Shown one piece after another: positions 8,862-18,012 of a stretch of DNA of 64,000 bases (position 1 is the stretch's first letter; every line of letters starts with the position of its first letter). The position numbers and the translations under genes were made by a program. Location of the stretch: the NCBI RefSeq assembly GCF_004339565.1, contig NZ_SMFZ01000001.1, positions 3,906,001 to 3,970,000 of the forward strand, written 5' to 3'. Source of the stretch: Pseudonocardia endophytica (GTDB lineage Bacteria; Actinomycetota; Actinomycetes; Mycobacteriales; Pseudonocardiaceae). Under the pieces are notes generated by a model that worked only from the letters and a program-made list of their open reading frames with translations, ran no database searches and was not told the DNA's origin.

Positions 8862-10393
8862 CAGCCGTCCTCCTCGGGTGCGAGTACGGGTGGCGAGTGC
8901 GGGAGGTCGACGTCGAACGGTTCGCTCGTCGGCAGCAGGTAGCGGTTGCGGTGCGCATCGCCGTCGGGGCGTGCCCCGCCCATCCCGCCCATCATCGGCG
9001 CGTAGCCGGGGCCCGTCCCGCTGCGCCCGGTCACGGCCGGCTCGCCCGCGACCGTCCTGCCGAGCGGGCCCTCCGTGGGCGTTCGTGACCACGTCCTCGA
9101 CCCGGTCTCGCCCGGGAGCCGGGACGACGTCTCCCCGGAACCCCCGGACGGACCGGGCGCACCGGAGAGCCCGGGGCTGCCGCCGCCGGACCGCCCGTAC
9201 CCGCCGACGCCGCCCGGTTCACCGAGACCGACCCCACCGCCGCGCCAGGCCCCGGAGCCCGCCCGCCCGCCGGTCAGCGGCGACCGTCCGTCCGAACCGG
9301 ACGAACCCCACGCGGTCGGCCGGCCCGTACCGGCTCCCCCACCGGATCCGGCCCAGCCACCGGGTCGTCCGCCGACGCCGCCCGCGCCGGTCCGGGCCGC
9401 CGGGCTTCCGTTCACGAGGTCCCTTCCGAACTGTTCCCCGCGCCGGATCCGCTCCTGCTCCTGGTCGCCGAGCCCGGTAGCACCGTTCGCGCCGGCAGAC
9501 CCCGCCGACCCCGCGGGCGACGTCGTGCCGCCCGGACTCGTCCGGCCAGTACCTACACGGTCCGGACCACCGGCCGTCGTACCCGATCGAGTGCCGCCGC
9601 CGGATCCGGCCGGACCCGATGTGCCCGGTCCGCCGGGGACCGGCGCCGGCGCCGTGATGGGCGGTGCCGAGCCGGCCGCCGGAGGGGGTGCCGCCGCCGG
9701 AGGGGGTGCGGCGGGAGGCGTGCTCACAGCGGGTGGGGCATGGGCCGCGGCCACCGGCGGCGCCGCGGACGACGACGCGCCGACGCCCGCCCCACCGCCG
9801 CCGCCACCGGACTCGGTGCCGTGCGCCGCCGCACCGACCGGTACCGCGGACGGCATCTGCCCGTCCGTCACGAACCGGTCGTCGGCCGCGCGGGCGTTCG
9901 CCTCGTGCCAGCGCAGCGCGTCGTTCGCGGCGGCGTCGTGCTCCTGGTCGCGCCGCAGCACCGAGACGTGGTCCTCGCCGTCGGCCCACGGCCGCATGTC
10001 CCACACGTACTTGGAGGGCTCCATCGCCAGCTGGATCCAGCTGAGCTTGCTCGGGTCCTCGAACGCGATCCGCGTGCGCATCTCGTCGAACGAGTGCCCG
10101 TAGTCCAGGATCCGGTCGGCCCCGTTGGCGGCCAGCGATCGCGTGTCCGCCGCCCGGTCCACGATCTGTTGCGACGACCGCTGCGCGGCCTCCGAGGCCG
10201 GGCCCGCCCAGGAGACACCCAGGCCGCGCATGGACCGCCCGGCCGCGTCCGTGATGTCCCCGAGCCGCTCGCCCATCGTCCGGACGCTGTCCGCGCCGGC
10301 CTCGACCGCGCGCATCCCCGGCTGGCCGGTCACCCACGCGTACTTCTCGGCCAGGGAGTAGCCCTCGTAGCGCTGGGTCTCGATCGCCGACAT
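8861..10393 (-). CDS. PPE-like / WXG-type ESX secretion substrate with a Gly/Pro-rich tail
   Basis: A 510-residue protein. Residues 1-~180 are helical with the WxG turn W62-A63-G64 in GVSWAGPASEAA, followed by long helices, as in PPE and WXG100-superfamily proteins that form helical hairpins for ESX export. From about residue 205 to 500 the chain is disordered and rich in Gly, Pro, Ala and Ser, ending in an acidic Pro-rich peptide. The start is ATG 10393; an upstream in-frame ATG at 10417 adds eight residues and has no better ribosome site. It is the first gene of a three-gene unit with two EspG-like chaperones. Confidence 0.75.
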   Translation of the reverse strand: MSAIETQRYEGYSLAEKYAWVTGQPGMRAVEAGADSVRTMGERLGDITDAAGRSMRGLGVSWAGPASEAAQRSSQQIVDRAADTRSLAANGADRILDYGHSFDEMRTRIAFEDPSKLSWIQLAMEPSKYVWDMRPWADGEDHVSVLRRDQEHDAAANDALRWHEANARAADDRFVTDGQMPSAVPVGAAAHGTESGGGGGGAGVGASSSAAPPVAAAHAPPAVSTPPAAPPPAAAPPPAAGSAPPITAPAPVPGGPGTSGPAGSGGGTRSGTTAGGPDRVGTGRTSPGGTTSPAGSAGSAGANGATGLGDQEQERIRRGEQFGRDLVNGSPAARTGAGGVGGRPGGWAGSGGGAGTGRPTAWGSSGSDGRSPLTGGRAGSGAWRGGGVGLGEPGGVGGYGRSGGGSPGLSGAPGPSGGSGETSSRLPGETGSRTWSRTPTEGPLGRTVAGEPAVTGRSGTGPGYAPMMGGMGGARPDGDAHRNRYLLPTSEPFDVDLPHSPPVLAPEEDG

Positions 10394-10527
10394 GACCGCA
10401 GCGTAGGGACGCAGCACAGGTCGGCGGGACGTTCCGGGGAAACCGTTCGCACCTGCGATCGCGGCGAGAAAGTTGAGTCGGGTGGGAACAACTCTGCATG
10501 GTGACCCGTTGGGGCGGGTAGGAACAG

Positions 10528-10548
10528 GTTGAGCAGCCGCGGCTCAAG
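10528..10548. promoter_or_regulatory. HAIR-type HspR operator upstream of dnaK
   Basis: The sequence reads TTGAGC, seven bases, GCTCAAG. The known HspR-associated inverted repeat is CTTGAGT-N7-ACTCAAG, so arms and spacer match closely; one outer base deviates (G for C at 10528). It lies 79 bases before the dnaK ATG. A further TTGAGT half-site occurs at 10473-10478. HspR, the last gene of this operon, would repress here with DnaK as co-repressor, as described for Streptomyces and mycobacteria. Confidence 0.85.
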
Positions 10549-10626
10549 TAGTGTCGGGGCCGTCTGCTACAACGTGAGCCGACCCAGCTCATATCTACGC
10601 GCAAGACAACCACGGAGGCAGTCACC

Positions 10627-12495
10627 ATGGCTCGTACGGTCGGTATCGACCTCGGGACCACCAACTCCGTCGTCGCCGTCCTCGAGGGTGGCGAGCCGAC
10701 GGTCATCGCGAACTCGGAGGGGTCCCGCACGACGCCCTCGGTGGTCGCGTTCGCCCGCAACGGTGAGGTTCTCGTCGGCCAGTCGGCCAAGAACCAGGCC
10801 GTCACGAACTCCGACCGCACGTTCCGCTCGGTGAAGCGGCACATCGGCACGGACTGGAAGACCCCGGACATCGACGGCAAGACCTACGGGCCGCAGGAGA
10901 TCAGCGCCCGTGTCCTGCAGAAGCTGAAGCGCGACGCCGAGTCCTACCTGGGTGACGACGTCACCGACGCGGTGATCACCGTGCCGGCGTACTTCGAGGA
11001 CGCCCAGCGTCAGGCCACGAAGGAGGCCGGCCAGATCGCCGGCCTGAACGTCCTGCGGATCGTGAACGAGCCGACCGCGGCGGCGCTGGCCTACGGCCTG
11101 GACAAGGGCGACAACGAGCAGACGATCCTCGTCTTCGACCTCGGTGGCGGCACGTTCGACGTGTCCCTGCTGGAGATCGCCGAGGGCGTCGTCGAGGTCA
11201 AGGCGACCAACGGCGACAACCACCTCGGCGGCGACGACTGGGACGAGCGGATCGTCACCTGGCTCGTCGACAAGTTCAAGAGCGCCCAGGGCATCGACCT
11301 GACCAAGGACAAGATGGCCATGCAGCGGCTGCGTGAGGCCGCGGAGAAGGCGAAGATCGAGCTGTCCAGCTCGTCGAGCGCCGCCATCAACCTGCCGTAC
11401 ATCACGGTCGACTCGGACAAGAACCCGCTGTTCCTGGACGAGACGCTGTCCCGCGCCGAGTTCCAGAAGATCACCTCGGACCTGCTGGAGCGCACGCGCC
11501 AGCCGTTCAACCAGGTGGTCAAGGACGCCGGCATCTCGGTCGGCTCGATCGACCACGTCGTGCTCGTCGGCGGCTCGACCCGCATGCCCGCGGTGACCGA
11601 GCTGGTCAAGGAGCTCACCGGTGGCAAGGAGCCGAACAAGGGCGTCAACCCGGACGAGGTCGTCGCGGCCGGTGCGGCCCTGCAGGCCGGCGTGCTGCGC
11701 GGCGAGGTCAAGGACGTCCTGCTGCTCGACGTCACCCCGCTGTCCCTGGGCATCGAGACCAAGGGCGGCGTGATGACCAAGCTCATCGAGAAGAACACCA
11801 CGATCCCGACCAAGCGCTCGGAGATCTTCACGACGGCCGACGACAACCAGCCGTCCGTCCAGATCCAGGTGTTCCAGGGCGAGCGGGAGATCGCGGCCTA
11901 CAACAAGAAGCTCGGCATGTTCGAGCTCACCGGTCTGCCGCCCGCCCCGCGCGGTGTCCCGCAGATCGAGGTCTCCTTCGACATCGACGCGAACGGCATC
12001 GTCAACGTGTCCGCCAAGGACATGGGCACCGGCAAGAGCCAGGAGATGCAGATCACCGGCGGCTCGAGCCTGGGCAAGGACGAGATCGACCGCATGGTCA
12101 AGGAGGCCGAGGCGCACGCCGAGGAGGACGCCAAGCGTCGCGAGGAGGTCGAGACCCGCAACCAGGCCGAGACCCTCGTCTTCCAGACGGAGAAGTTCGT
12201 CAAGGAGAACGACGAGAAGCTCCCGTCCGAGGTGAAGGACTCGGTCAACGCGGCACTGGGCGAGGTCCAGGAGGCGCTGAAGGGCACCGACAACGAGGCC
12301 CTGAAGTCCTCGATGGAGAAGCTGGCCACGGAGTCGCAGAAGATGGGCTCCGCGCTGTACGCCCAGCAGGGTTCCGACGACGCAGCGGGCACCGCGGGTG
12401 ACGCCGGCTCGGCCGGCGGCGCGCAGGCCCAGGACGACGACGTCGTCGACGCCGAGGTCGTGGACGACGACGACAAGGACAAGGGCCAGAAGTGA
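10627..12495 (+). CDS. dnaK: Molecular chaperone DnaK (Hsp70)
   Basis: A 622-residue Hsp70 ATPase of normal actinobacterial length. The N-terminal nucleotide-binding domain starts GIDLGTTNS and carries the phosphate motifs [13 protein letters not shown] and GGSTRMPAV; the hydrophobic linker [10 protein letters not shown] leads to the substrate-binding domain and an acidic tail ([10 protein letters not shown]). GGAGG at 10614-10618 gives an eight-base spacing to ATG 10627. It binds unfolded segments in an ATP cycle driven by GrpE and DnaJ, both encoded next. In actinobacteria DnaK also acts as co-repressor with HspR. It is the first gene of the operon behind the HAIR element. Confidence 0.99.
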   Translation: MARTVGIDLGTTNSVVAVLEGGEPTVIANSEGSRTTPSVVAFARNGEVLVGQSAKNQAVTNSDRTFRSVKRHIGTDWKTPDIDGKTYGPQEISARVLQKLKRDAESYLGDDVTDAVITVPAYFEDAQRQATKEAGQIAGLNVLRIVNEPTAAALAYGLDKGDNEQTILVFDLGGGTFDVSLLEIAEGVVEVKATNGDNHLGGDDWDERIVTWLVDKFKSAQGIDLTKDKMAMQRLREAAEKAKIELSSSSSAAINLPYITVDSDKNPLFLDETLSRAEFQKITSDLLERTRQPFNQVVKDAGISVGSIDHVVLVGGSTRMPAVTELVKELTGGKEPNKGVNPDEVVAAGAALQAGVLRGEVKDVLLLDVTPLSLGIETKGGVMTKLIEKNTTIPTKRSEIFTTADDNQPSVQIQVFQGEREIAAYNKKLGMFELTGLPPAPRGVPQIEVSFDIDANGIVNVSAKDMGTGKSQEMQITGGSSLGKDEIDRMVKEAEAHAEEDAKRREEVETRNQAETLVFQTEKFVKENDEKLPSEVKDSVNAALGEVQEALKGTDNEALKSSMEKLATESQKMGSALYAQQGSDDAAGTAGDAGSAGGAQAQDDDVVDAEVVDDDDKDKGQK

Positions 12496-13220
12496 ACACC
12501 GACGACCGGGACGACGGAACGGTCGGCGGGCACGCGGAAGGCCAGGACGAGCCGGTGACGATCCGGGACCGCCGCAAGGTGGTCCCGGAGGGCACCGAGA
12601 CTCCGGAGCACGGCACCGTGGCCGGGGACGGCACCGCCGCCCCCGGCCCGGCGGCCGGCCCGGCCGACGGGGTCGACCCGGAGGTCGAGAAGCTCACCGC
12701 CGAGGTCGCCGAACGCACGGCGGACCTGCAGCGGGTCAGCGCGGAGTACGCGAACTACCGGCGGCGGACCGACCGGGAGCGCGAGAGCGTCCTGGTCGGC
12801 GCCAAGGCGTCGTTCGTGTCCGACCTGCTGACCGTGCTCGACGACTTCGAGCGTGCCGAGCAGCACGGCGACCTCACCGGGGCGTTCAAGTCCGCGGCCG
12901 ACAAGGTCGTGGGTGTGGTGACCAAGCTCGGGTTGGAGCCGTTCGGTGTCCAGGGCGAGCTGTTCGACCCGTCGCTGCACGAGGCCGTCCAGCACGAGCC
13001 GTCCGACGCGAGCGGCCCGACCGTGACGGTGCTGTCGACGGTGCTCCGTCGTGGCTACCGGATCTCGGACCGGGTCCTGCGTCCGGCGATGGTCACCGTG
13101 CAGGACCGCGCCGAGTCCGAGGTCCCCGCCGAGACGACGGCGGAGACCGTGGAAGGCGGGGCGGAGCCGCCGTCGGCCGACGGCGGGCCCGGCGGTGGCG
13201 AGCCGCAGAACCCGGCCTGA
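12492..13220 (+). CDS. grpE: Nucleotide exchange factor GrpE
   Basis: A 242-residue cofactor that releases ADP from DnaK. GTG 12492 overlaps the dnaK stop (GTGA). The acidic disordered N-terminus (~1-70) precedes a long coiled coil ([22 protein letters not shown]) and the GrpE head with the signature [20 protein letters not shown] near residues 178-197. The last ~40 residues are an extra Glu/Thr/Pro/Gly tail, common in this group. Translational coupling to dnaK fits the need for stoichiometric partners. Confidence 0.97.
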   Translation: MNTDDRDDGTVGGHAEGQDEPVTIRDRRKVVPEGTETPEHGTVAGDGTAAPGPAAGPADGVDPEVEKLTAEVAERTADLQRVSAEYANYRRRTDRERESVLVGAKASFVSDLLTVLDDFERAEQHGDLTGAFKSAADKVVGVVTKLGLEPFGVQGELFDPSLHEAVQHEPSDASGPTVTVLSTVLRRGYRISDRVLRPAMVTVQDRAESEVPAETTAETVEGGAEPPSADGGPGGGEPQNPA

Positions 13221-13305
13221 CCGCCGGCGTAGTTGATCGTGGACGCCGGGTCCCGGCTCCGGGCAGGACGCCCGGTGCCGGGACCGGATCCGGAAAGGAG
13301 GCGGG

Positions 13306-14520
13306 ATGACCCAGCGCGACTGGATCGAGAAGGACTACTACCGCGACCTGGGCGTCTCCTCGACGGCATCCCAGGACGAGATCAAGAAGGCCTACCGGAA
13401 GCTGGCCAGGGAGAACCACCCGGACGCCAACCCCGGCAACCCCGAGGCCGAGGCGAAGTTCAAGGCGGTCTCCGAGGCGAACGGCGTCATCGGTGACCCG
13501 GACAAGCGCAAGGAGTACGACGAGACCAAGGCGCTGTTCCGCGGCGGTGGCGGTTTCGGCGGCGGTGGGTTCCCGGGCGGTGGCGGCTTCGGCCGCGGGG
13601 CCGGCACCGAGAACATCGACCTCGGTGACCTGTTCGGCCGCTCCGGCGGCGGGGCGGGCGGCGCCACCGACCTGAACGACCTGCTCGGTGGCCTGTTCGG
13701 CCAGTCCGGTGGGGGCGGCGGCGGTGGCTTCGGCGGGGGTGGCGGCAGCCGCTCCCGGCGGGGGGCGGACGTCGAGACCGAGGTCCGCATCTCGTTCGAG
13801 GAGGCCGTCCGCGGCGCCACGATGCCGCTGCGCATGACGTCTCCCGGCCGCTGTGAGCGGTGCGGAGGCACCGGCTCGAAACCGGGCACGACCCCGCGTA
13901 CGTGCCCGACCTGCAACGGCCAGGGCCTGGTCAGCCGCAGCCAGGGAGCGTTCGCGTTCTCCGAGCCGTGCCGCGACTGCCGCGGTACCGGCCGGATCAT
14001 CGACGACCCGTGCCCCGAGTGCCGCGGCGACGGCGTCAGCAACCGGACCCGCACGCTGACCGTGCGGATCCCGGCAGGCGTCGACGACGGCCAGAAGGTG
14101 CGGATCGCCGGTCAGGGCGAGCCGGGCCGCGGAGGCGCGCAGGCCGGTGACCTGTACGTCCTGGTGCACGTGAACCCGCACCGGGTGCTCGGCCGGTCGA
14201 CCAAGAACGCCGACGATCTGACGATCACCGTCCCGGTGACCTTCCCCGAGCTCACACTGGGTGCGACCCTGACCGTGCCGACGCTGGACGGGACCGTGTC
14301 GCTGAAGGTGCCGGCGGGAACCACGAGCGGTCGCACCCTGCGGGTGCGCGGGCGTGGTGTGGAGCGCAAGAACGGCAAGAAGGGCGACCTGCTCGTGACG
14401 GTCGAGGTGGCGGTCCCGCAGAAGCTGGACGACGCCGCGTCCGAGGCGTTGCAGGCCTACGCCGAGGCGACGAAGTCGTTCGACCCCCGGGCCGACCTGC
14501 TCGGGAACGCTGGGAGGTGA
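13306..14520 (+). CDS. dnaJ: Chaperone DnaJ (Hsp40, type I)
   Basis: A 404-residue co-chaperone that stimulates DnaK ATP hydrolysis and hands over substrates. The J domain carries HPD at residues 38-40. A Gly/Phe-rich linker (~80-155) is followed by four zinc-binding CxxCxGxG repeats between residues 183 and 243 (CERCGGTG, CPTCNGQG, CRDCRGTG, CPECRGDG) and two C-terminal substrate-binding domains. AAAGGAGG at 13294-13301 precedes ATG 13306. It follows grpE after 85 bases of GC-rich spacer and overlaps the hspR reading frame at its stop. Confidence 0.98.
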   Translation: MTQRDWIEKDYYRDLGVSSTASQDEIKKAYRKLARENHPDANPGNPEAEAKFKAVSEANGVIGDPDKRKEYDETKALFRGGGGFGGGGFPGGGGFGRGAGTENIDLGDLFGRSGGGAGGATDLNDLLGGLFGQSGGGGGGGFGGGGGSRSRRGADVETEVRISFEEAVRGATMPLRMTSPGRCERCGGTGSKPGTTPRTCPTCNGQGLVSRSQGAFAFSEPCRDCRGTGRIIDDPCPECRGDGVSNRTRTLTVRIPAGVDDGQKVRIAGQGEPGRGGAQAGDLYVLVHVNPHRVLGRSTKNADDLTITVPVTFPELTLGATLTVPTLDGTVSLKVPAGTTSGRTLRVRGRGVERKNGKKGDLLVTVEVAVPQKLDDAASEALQAYAEATKSFDPRADLLGNAGR

Positions 14521-14525
14521 CGGTC

Positions 14526-14996
14526 GTGCCGGCACGGCGCAGCACCGGGGGCACGGACGGCAACGGTCCCGAGCACGGACTGCCCGCAGGGGCGGGCCAG
14601 GACAGCCCGGTGTTCGTCATCTCCGTCGCGGCCCAGCTGTCCGGACTGCACGCCCAGACGCTGCGCAGCTACGACCGGCTGGGGCTGGTGAGCCCCGGCC
14701 GGTCGTCCGGCGGCGGGCGCCGGTACTCGGCCCGCGACATCGCGCTGCTGCGCGAGGTCCAGCGGCTCTCGCAGGACGACGGCGTGAACCTCGCCGGCGT
14801 GAAGCGGATCATCGAGCTGGAGCAGCTCGTCGGTGAGCTCCGCGAACGGATCGAGGAGCTGAACGCCGAGCTCGCGGAGACGCACGCCGCCGCCCAGCAG
14901 GCCACCGCGGCCGTGCACCAGTCCTACCGGCGCGATCTCGTGCCGGTGGACCGTCGCCAGGCGCTGGTCGTCTGGCACCCGGACCGCAAGGACTGA
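14526..14996 (+). CDS. hspR: Heat-shock repressor HspR (MerR family)
   Basis: A 156-residue regulator that binds HAIR elements and represses the dnaK operon and clpB. After a disordered N-terminus, the MerR helix-turn-helix is visible (FVISVAAQLSGLHAQTLRSYDRLGL, then GRRYSARDIALLREVQRL), followed by a coiled coil (LEQLVGELRERIEELNAEL). I place the start at GTG 14526 because GGGAGG at 14512-14517 then has normal spacing; GTG 14517, which overlaps the dnaJ stop, is in the same frame but leaves no spacing. It is the last gene of the operon, giving autoregulation through the HAIR at 10528. Confidence 0.93.
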   Translation: MPARRSTGGTDGNGPEHGLPAGAGQDSPVFVISVAAQLSGLHAQTLRSYDRLGLVSPGRSSGGGRRYSARDIALLREVQRLSQDDGVNLAGVKRIIELEQLVGELRERIEELNAELAETHAAAQQATAAVHQSYRRDLVPVDRRQALVVWHPDRKD

Positions 14997-15000
14997 CGGG

Positions 15001-16284
15001 TCAGGACGCCGAGGCCGTCGCGGCCGGAGCGGTGAGCCTGCCCCGTCGGGCGAGCGTGCCCAGCACGGCGGCGCCGGCCAGCGGGACGGCCGTCATGACG
15101 AGGAACGGCACGGCGGCGGGCACCGCCGGGTCCAGCAGGGCGCCCACGGCCGTCGAGCCGAGCAGCACCATCACCCCGCCGAACGAGGCGAGCACGCCGA
15201 AGTGTGCGCCCAGGCGTCGCTCACCGGCCAGGCGCGGGACGAGCGACTGCGCGACCGGGACGGCGAGCATCTCGCCCGCGGTCAGCAGCACGACCATCCC
15301 GACGGCGGGCACGAGCAGCGCCCACGACGGTGGCACGGGCAGCATCCGGGCCACCGCGACGACCGCGAACGCCGTCGCCATCAGCGCGAACCCGAGCACC
15401 ACCGAGCGGCCCTCGCCGAGGCGCCCGGACCAGCCGGTCACCCGCAGCTGCAACGTGATCACCAGGACCGACGAGACCACGAACAGCGGGCCGAGTGCCG
15501 CCCCGCCCCCGACACGTTCCAGCTCGGCGGGCAGCGCCAGGTAGAGCTGGTTGTAGCAGAGCAGCCAGCCCGAGTAGCCCGCCGCGAACACGACGAACCG
15601 CCGGTTGCCGAGCACCTCGGCCCATCCGGCCAGCACCGGCTCGCCCGCGTGCTCCGCCTCGCGCCACGGCAGCCACGCGAGGTGCGCGAGTCCGATCAGG
15701 ACGAACGCGCCGGCCGCGACGAGGCAGGCCAGCCGGAAGTCGACGAGCAGCAGCGCCGTCCCGACGAGCGGGCCGGTGACGGTCCCGACCTGCCCGCTGA
15801 CCGCGAACAGCGCGAACACCTCCGTGCGCGTCGACCCCTGTCCGGAGCGCTCCCGCTCGCCGGCCTCCCTGGCCAGAGCCGACTCCACGGCCGGGGAGAA
15901 CAGCGCCGCCGCGAACCCGGTGAGCAGCGCGCCCGCGATCACACCGGACGCCGACGACGCGGCGCCGAGCAGCACGAACCCGACCACCCGCAACGCGCAC
16001 CCGGCCAGCACGACCGGCTTCGCCCCGTAGTGGTCGGCCAGCGTGCCGCCGACCACGAACATGCCCTGCTGGCTGAACGTCCGCAGCCCGAGCACGAGTC
16101 CGACGACGGCGGCCGCGAGTCCGAGGTCCTCGGCCAGGTGCGTGGCCAGGTACGGCAGCACCATGTAGAAGCCGATGTTGAACGCCATCTGGGTGAGCAC
16201 GAGCAACCGCATGACCGGGGGCAGCGCGGCCAGTCGGGTCACCGGGCGCGGCCATCGGGGGCGCAGCGCGCTCGTGATCGTCAC
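15001..16284 (-). CDS. MFS transporter
   Basis: A 427-residue, twelve-helix major facilitator superfamily protein. The cytoplasmic loop 2-3 motif GGTLADHYGAKPVVLAG corresponds to the MFS G-x-L-a-D-r-x-G-r pattern. The sequence resembles drug-efflux MFS carriers, but the substrate cannot be read from it. GTG 16284 is taken as start because VTITSALRPRW begins the recognisable N-terminus, just before the first helix. It is convergent with hspR, with only four bases between the stops, and divergent from the ABC importer. A 15-base inverted repeat lies 10 bases upstream of its start. Confidence 0.88.
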   Translation of the reverse strand: MTITSALRPRWPRPVTRLAALPPVMRLLVLTQMAFNIGFYMVLPYLATHLAEDLGLAAAVVGLVLGLRTFSQQGMFVVGGTLADHYGAKPVVLAGCALRVVGFVLLGAASSASGVIAGALLTGFAAALFSPAVESALAREAGERERSGQGSTRTEVFALFAVSGQVGTVTGPLVGTALLLVDFRLACLVAAGAFVLIGLAHLAWLPWREAEHAGEPVLAGWAEVLGNRRFVVFAAGYSGWLLCYNQLYLALPAELERVGGGAALGPLFVVSSVLVITLQLRVTGWSGRLGEGRSVVLGFALMATAFAVVAVARMLPVPPSWALLVPAVGMVVLLTAGEMLAVPVAQSLVPRLAGERRLGAHFGVLASFGGVMVLLGSTAVGALLDPAVPAAVPFLVMTAVPLAGAAVLGTLARRGRLTAPAATASAS

Positions 16285-16293
16285 TGACCATTC

Positions 16294-16308
16294 GTAGCAT
16301 GCTGCTAC
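16294..16308. promoter_or_regulatory. Inverted repeat between divergent transporter genes
   Basis: GTAGCA, three bases (TGC), TGCTAC: perfect six-base arms. It sits immediately upstream of the MFS gene on the minus strand and 115 bases before the substrate-binding protein gene on the plus strand. This is a plausible operator for one or both; no cognate regulator is adjacent. Confidence 0.4.
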
Positions 16309-16423
16309 TGAGTGGCAGGTACGACATATGCGCTTTCGCGCACATCTCTTGACTAGCTGAACGGCTGTGCAGACGATCACCCGGACGCGCGCCCGGCGTG
16401 TCCCGCACGCCGAAAGGACCTCG

Positions 16424-17965
16424 ATGGTCACCGCCTCACGCCCGCGCACCCGCGCCCGCGTCGCTCTCGCCTGCGCAGCGGTCGGACTGCTCGCGGCGTG
16501 CGGTGGAGGCGGCTCCGGGACCGGGGTACCGGTCCCGGACGGCCGGATCACGGTCGCCGCGCAGTTCAGCCCGGACTCCGGCTACGGCATCGACACCGAC
16601 GACGCGTACGTCCTGTCCCAGCTCGGCGTCACCGAGAGCCTCGTCGCCTCCGGTACCGACGGTGTCGCGCGTCCGCGGCTGGCCACCGCCTGGAACCAGG
16701 TCGACCCGCGTACCTGGCGGTTCACGCTGCGCCATGGCGTCGTGTTCCAGGACGGCACGCCGCTGAACCCGGCCGCCGTCGCGCGGTCACTGACGTGGCT
16801 GGCCGGCGTCAGCACACCGCCGAGGGCGATCAAGGGCGTCGGGCTGGCCGTCGTGCCGGACGGCGCGGACGGGGTCAGGGTCACCACGACGAACCCGGAC
16901 CCGATCCTGCCGCTGCGGCTGTCCGCGCCGTCCACCGGCATCCTCGCGCCGTCCGCGTACGCCGCGACCCCGCCGAAGGTCCAGGGCACCGGCACCGGCC
17001 CGATGACGATCACGGCTGCCAACGGCACGCAGAGCGCCGAGCTCGCGCGGAACGACCGGTACTGGGGCGAGCGCCCGACGCTCTCCGGGGTGACCGTCAA
17101 CTACGTCAGCGACCCGGCCGCGCGGGCCCTCGCGCTGCGCGCCGGGGACGCGGACATCGCGCAGGGTCTCCCGGAGTCGTCGGCGCTCGAGTTCACCGAC
17201 TCGAACGGCTACACGAACCAGACCGTCGCCGCCCCGCGTACCGACTCGCTGCTGCTGAACCAGTCGGCGGCCCCGTTCGACGATCCCCGGGTGCGGCAGG
17301 CCGTGACCGCCGCGATCGACCGGACCGCGCTCGCCGAGCAGGCACTCGCCGGATCGGCCGTGCCGGCCTCCGAGCTGTTCGGCCCGGCCGTCCCGTGGGG
17401 CTCGTCCGCCCCGCCGCCCGCTGCCGACGTGGAGCGGGCGAAGTCGCTGCTCGCCCAGGCCGGGTACGGGCCGGGACGTCCGCTGCAGGTCACGCTCGCG
17501 ACGTACCCGAACCGCCCGGAGCTCCCGACGCTGGCCACCGCGATCCAGGCGATGCTGCGCGGCGCGGGCATCGAGGCGACGATCCGGGTCGGCGACTACG
17601 ACGCGGACGAGCCCGACCTGCTGGCCGGGAAGTACCAGATGTACATCCTGTCCCGCAGCTACCTCACCGACGTCGCGGACGCCGGTGCCACGCTGAGCAC
17701 GGACTACACCTGCCAGGGCTCGTACAACATCAACAGCTACTGCTCGCCGCAGTTCGACGCGATCGTCGCGCCGCTGGCCACGCAGACCGACGCCGCGCAG
17801 CGCCAGGACGGGTTCCGGAGGGCCGCGGAGAAGCTGAACGCCGACGCCGTCGGCGTCCCACTCGTGCACACGCAGGTCAACGGCGTCGGACGTCAGGTGG
17901 CCGGGTACGCCGTCGACCCCCTGGAGCAGTCGCTGGTGACGCCGGGGCTGGCCACGACGCAGTGA
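16424..17965 (+). CDS. ABC transporter substrate-binding lipoprotein, peptide/nickel type (SBP family 5)
   Basis: A 513-residue extracytoplasmic binding protein of the DppA/OppA class. ATG 16424 is chosen because AAAGGA lies at 16413-16418 and the following basic-hydrophobic signal peptide ends in a lipobox L23-A24-A25-C26, so the mature protein would be lipid-anchored at Cys26. The body shows family-5 hallmarks (RPRLATAWNQVDPRTWRFTL, VVFQDGTPLNPAAVARSL, DPRVRQAVTAAIDRTAL). Two permease genes follow on the same strand. The ligand is unknown; this family includes oligopeptide, nickel and sugar-oligomer binders. Confidence 0.92.
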   Translation: MVTASRPRTRARVALACAAVGLLAACGGGGSGTGVPVPDGRITVAAQFSPDSGYGIDTDDAYVLSQLGVTESLVASGTDGVARPRLATAWNQVDPRTWRFTLRHGVVFQDGTPLNPAAVARSLTWLAGVSTPPRAIKGVGLAVVPDGADGVRVTTTNPDPILPLRLSAPSTGILAPSAYAATPPKVQGTGTGPMTITAANGTQSAELARNDRYWGERPTLSGVTVNYVSDPAARALALRAGDADIAQGLPESSALEFTDSNGYTNQTVAAPRTDSLLLNQSAAPFDDPRVRQAVTAAIDRTALAEQALAGSAVPASELFGPAVPWGSSAPPPAADVERAKSLLAQAGYGPGRPLQVTLATYPNRPELPTLATAIQAMLRGAGIEATIRVGDYDADEPDLLAGKYQMYILSRSYLTDVADAGATLSTDYTCQGSYNINSYCSPQFDAIVAPLATQTDAAQRQDGFRRAAEKLNADAVGVPLVHTQVNGVGRQVAGYAVDPLEQSLVTPGLATTQ

Positions 17966-18012
17966 CCGGGCCGACCCAGTGACCGGGCGGACGCCGTGAC
18001 CGGGCTGGTCGT
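17962..18012. repeat. Three tandem 17-base units across a stop/start junction
   Basis: Three units begin at 17962, 17979 and 17996, each starting GTGACCGGGC and exactly 17 bases apart. The first contains the stop of the binding-protein gene and the third provides the GTG start of the permease. Seventeen is not a multiple of three, so copy-number change would alter which GTG is in frame or the spacing of the two genes. Confidence 0.75.

Noticed and set aside
10567-12117. Open frame antisense to dnaK
   Set aside because: A well-known artefact opposite actinobacterial dnaK; no domain support.
14517-14525. Start of hspR at GTG 14517
   Set aside because: It would overlap its own Shine-Dalgarno sequence; GTG 14526 in the same frame has normal spacing.
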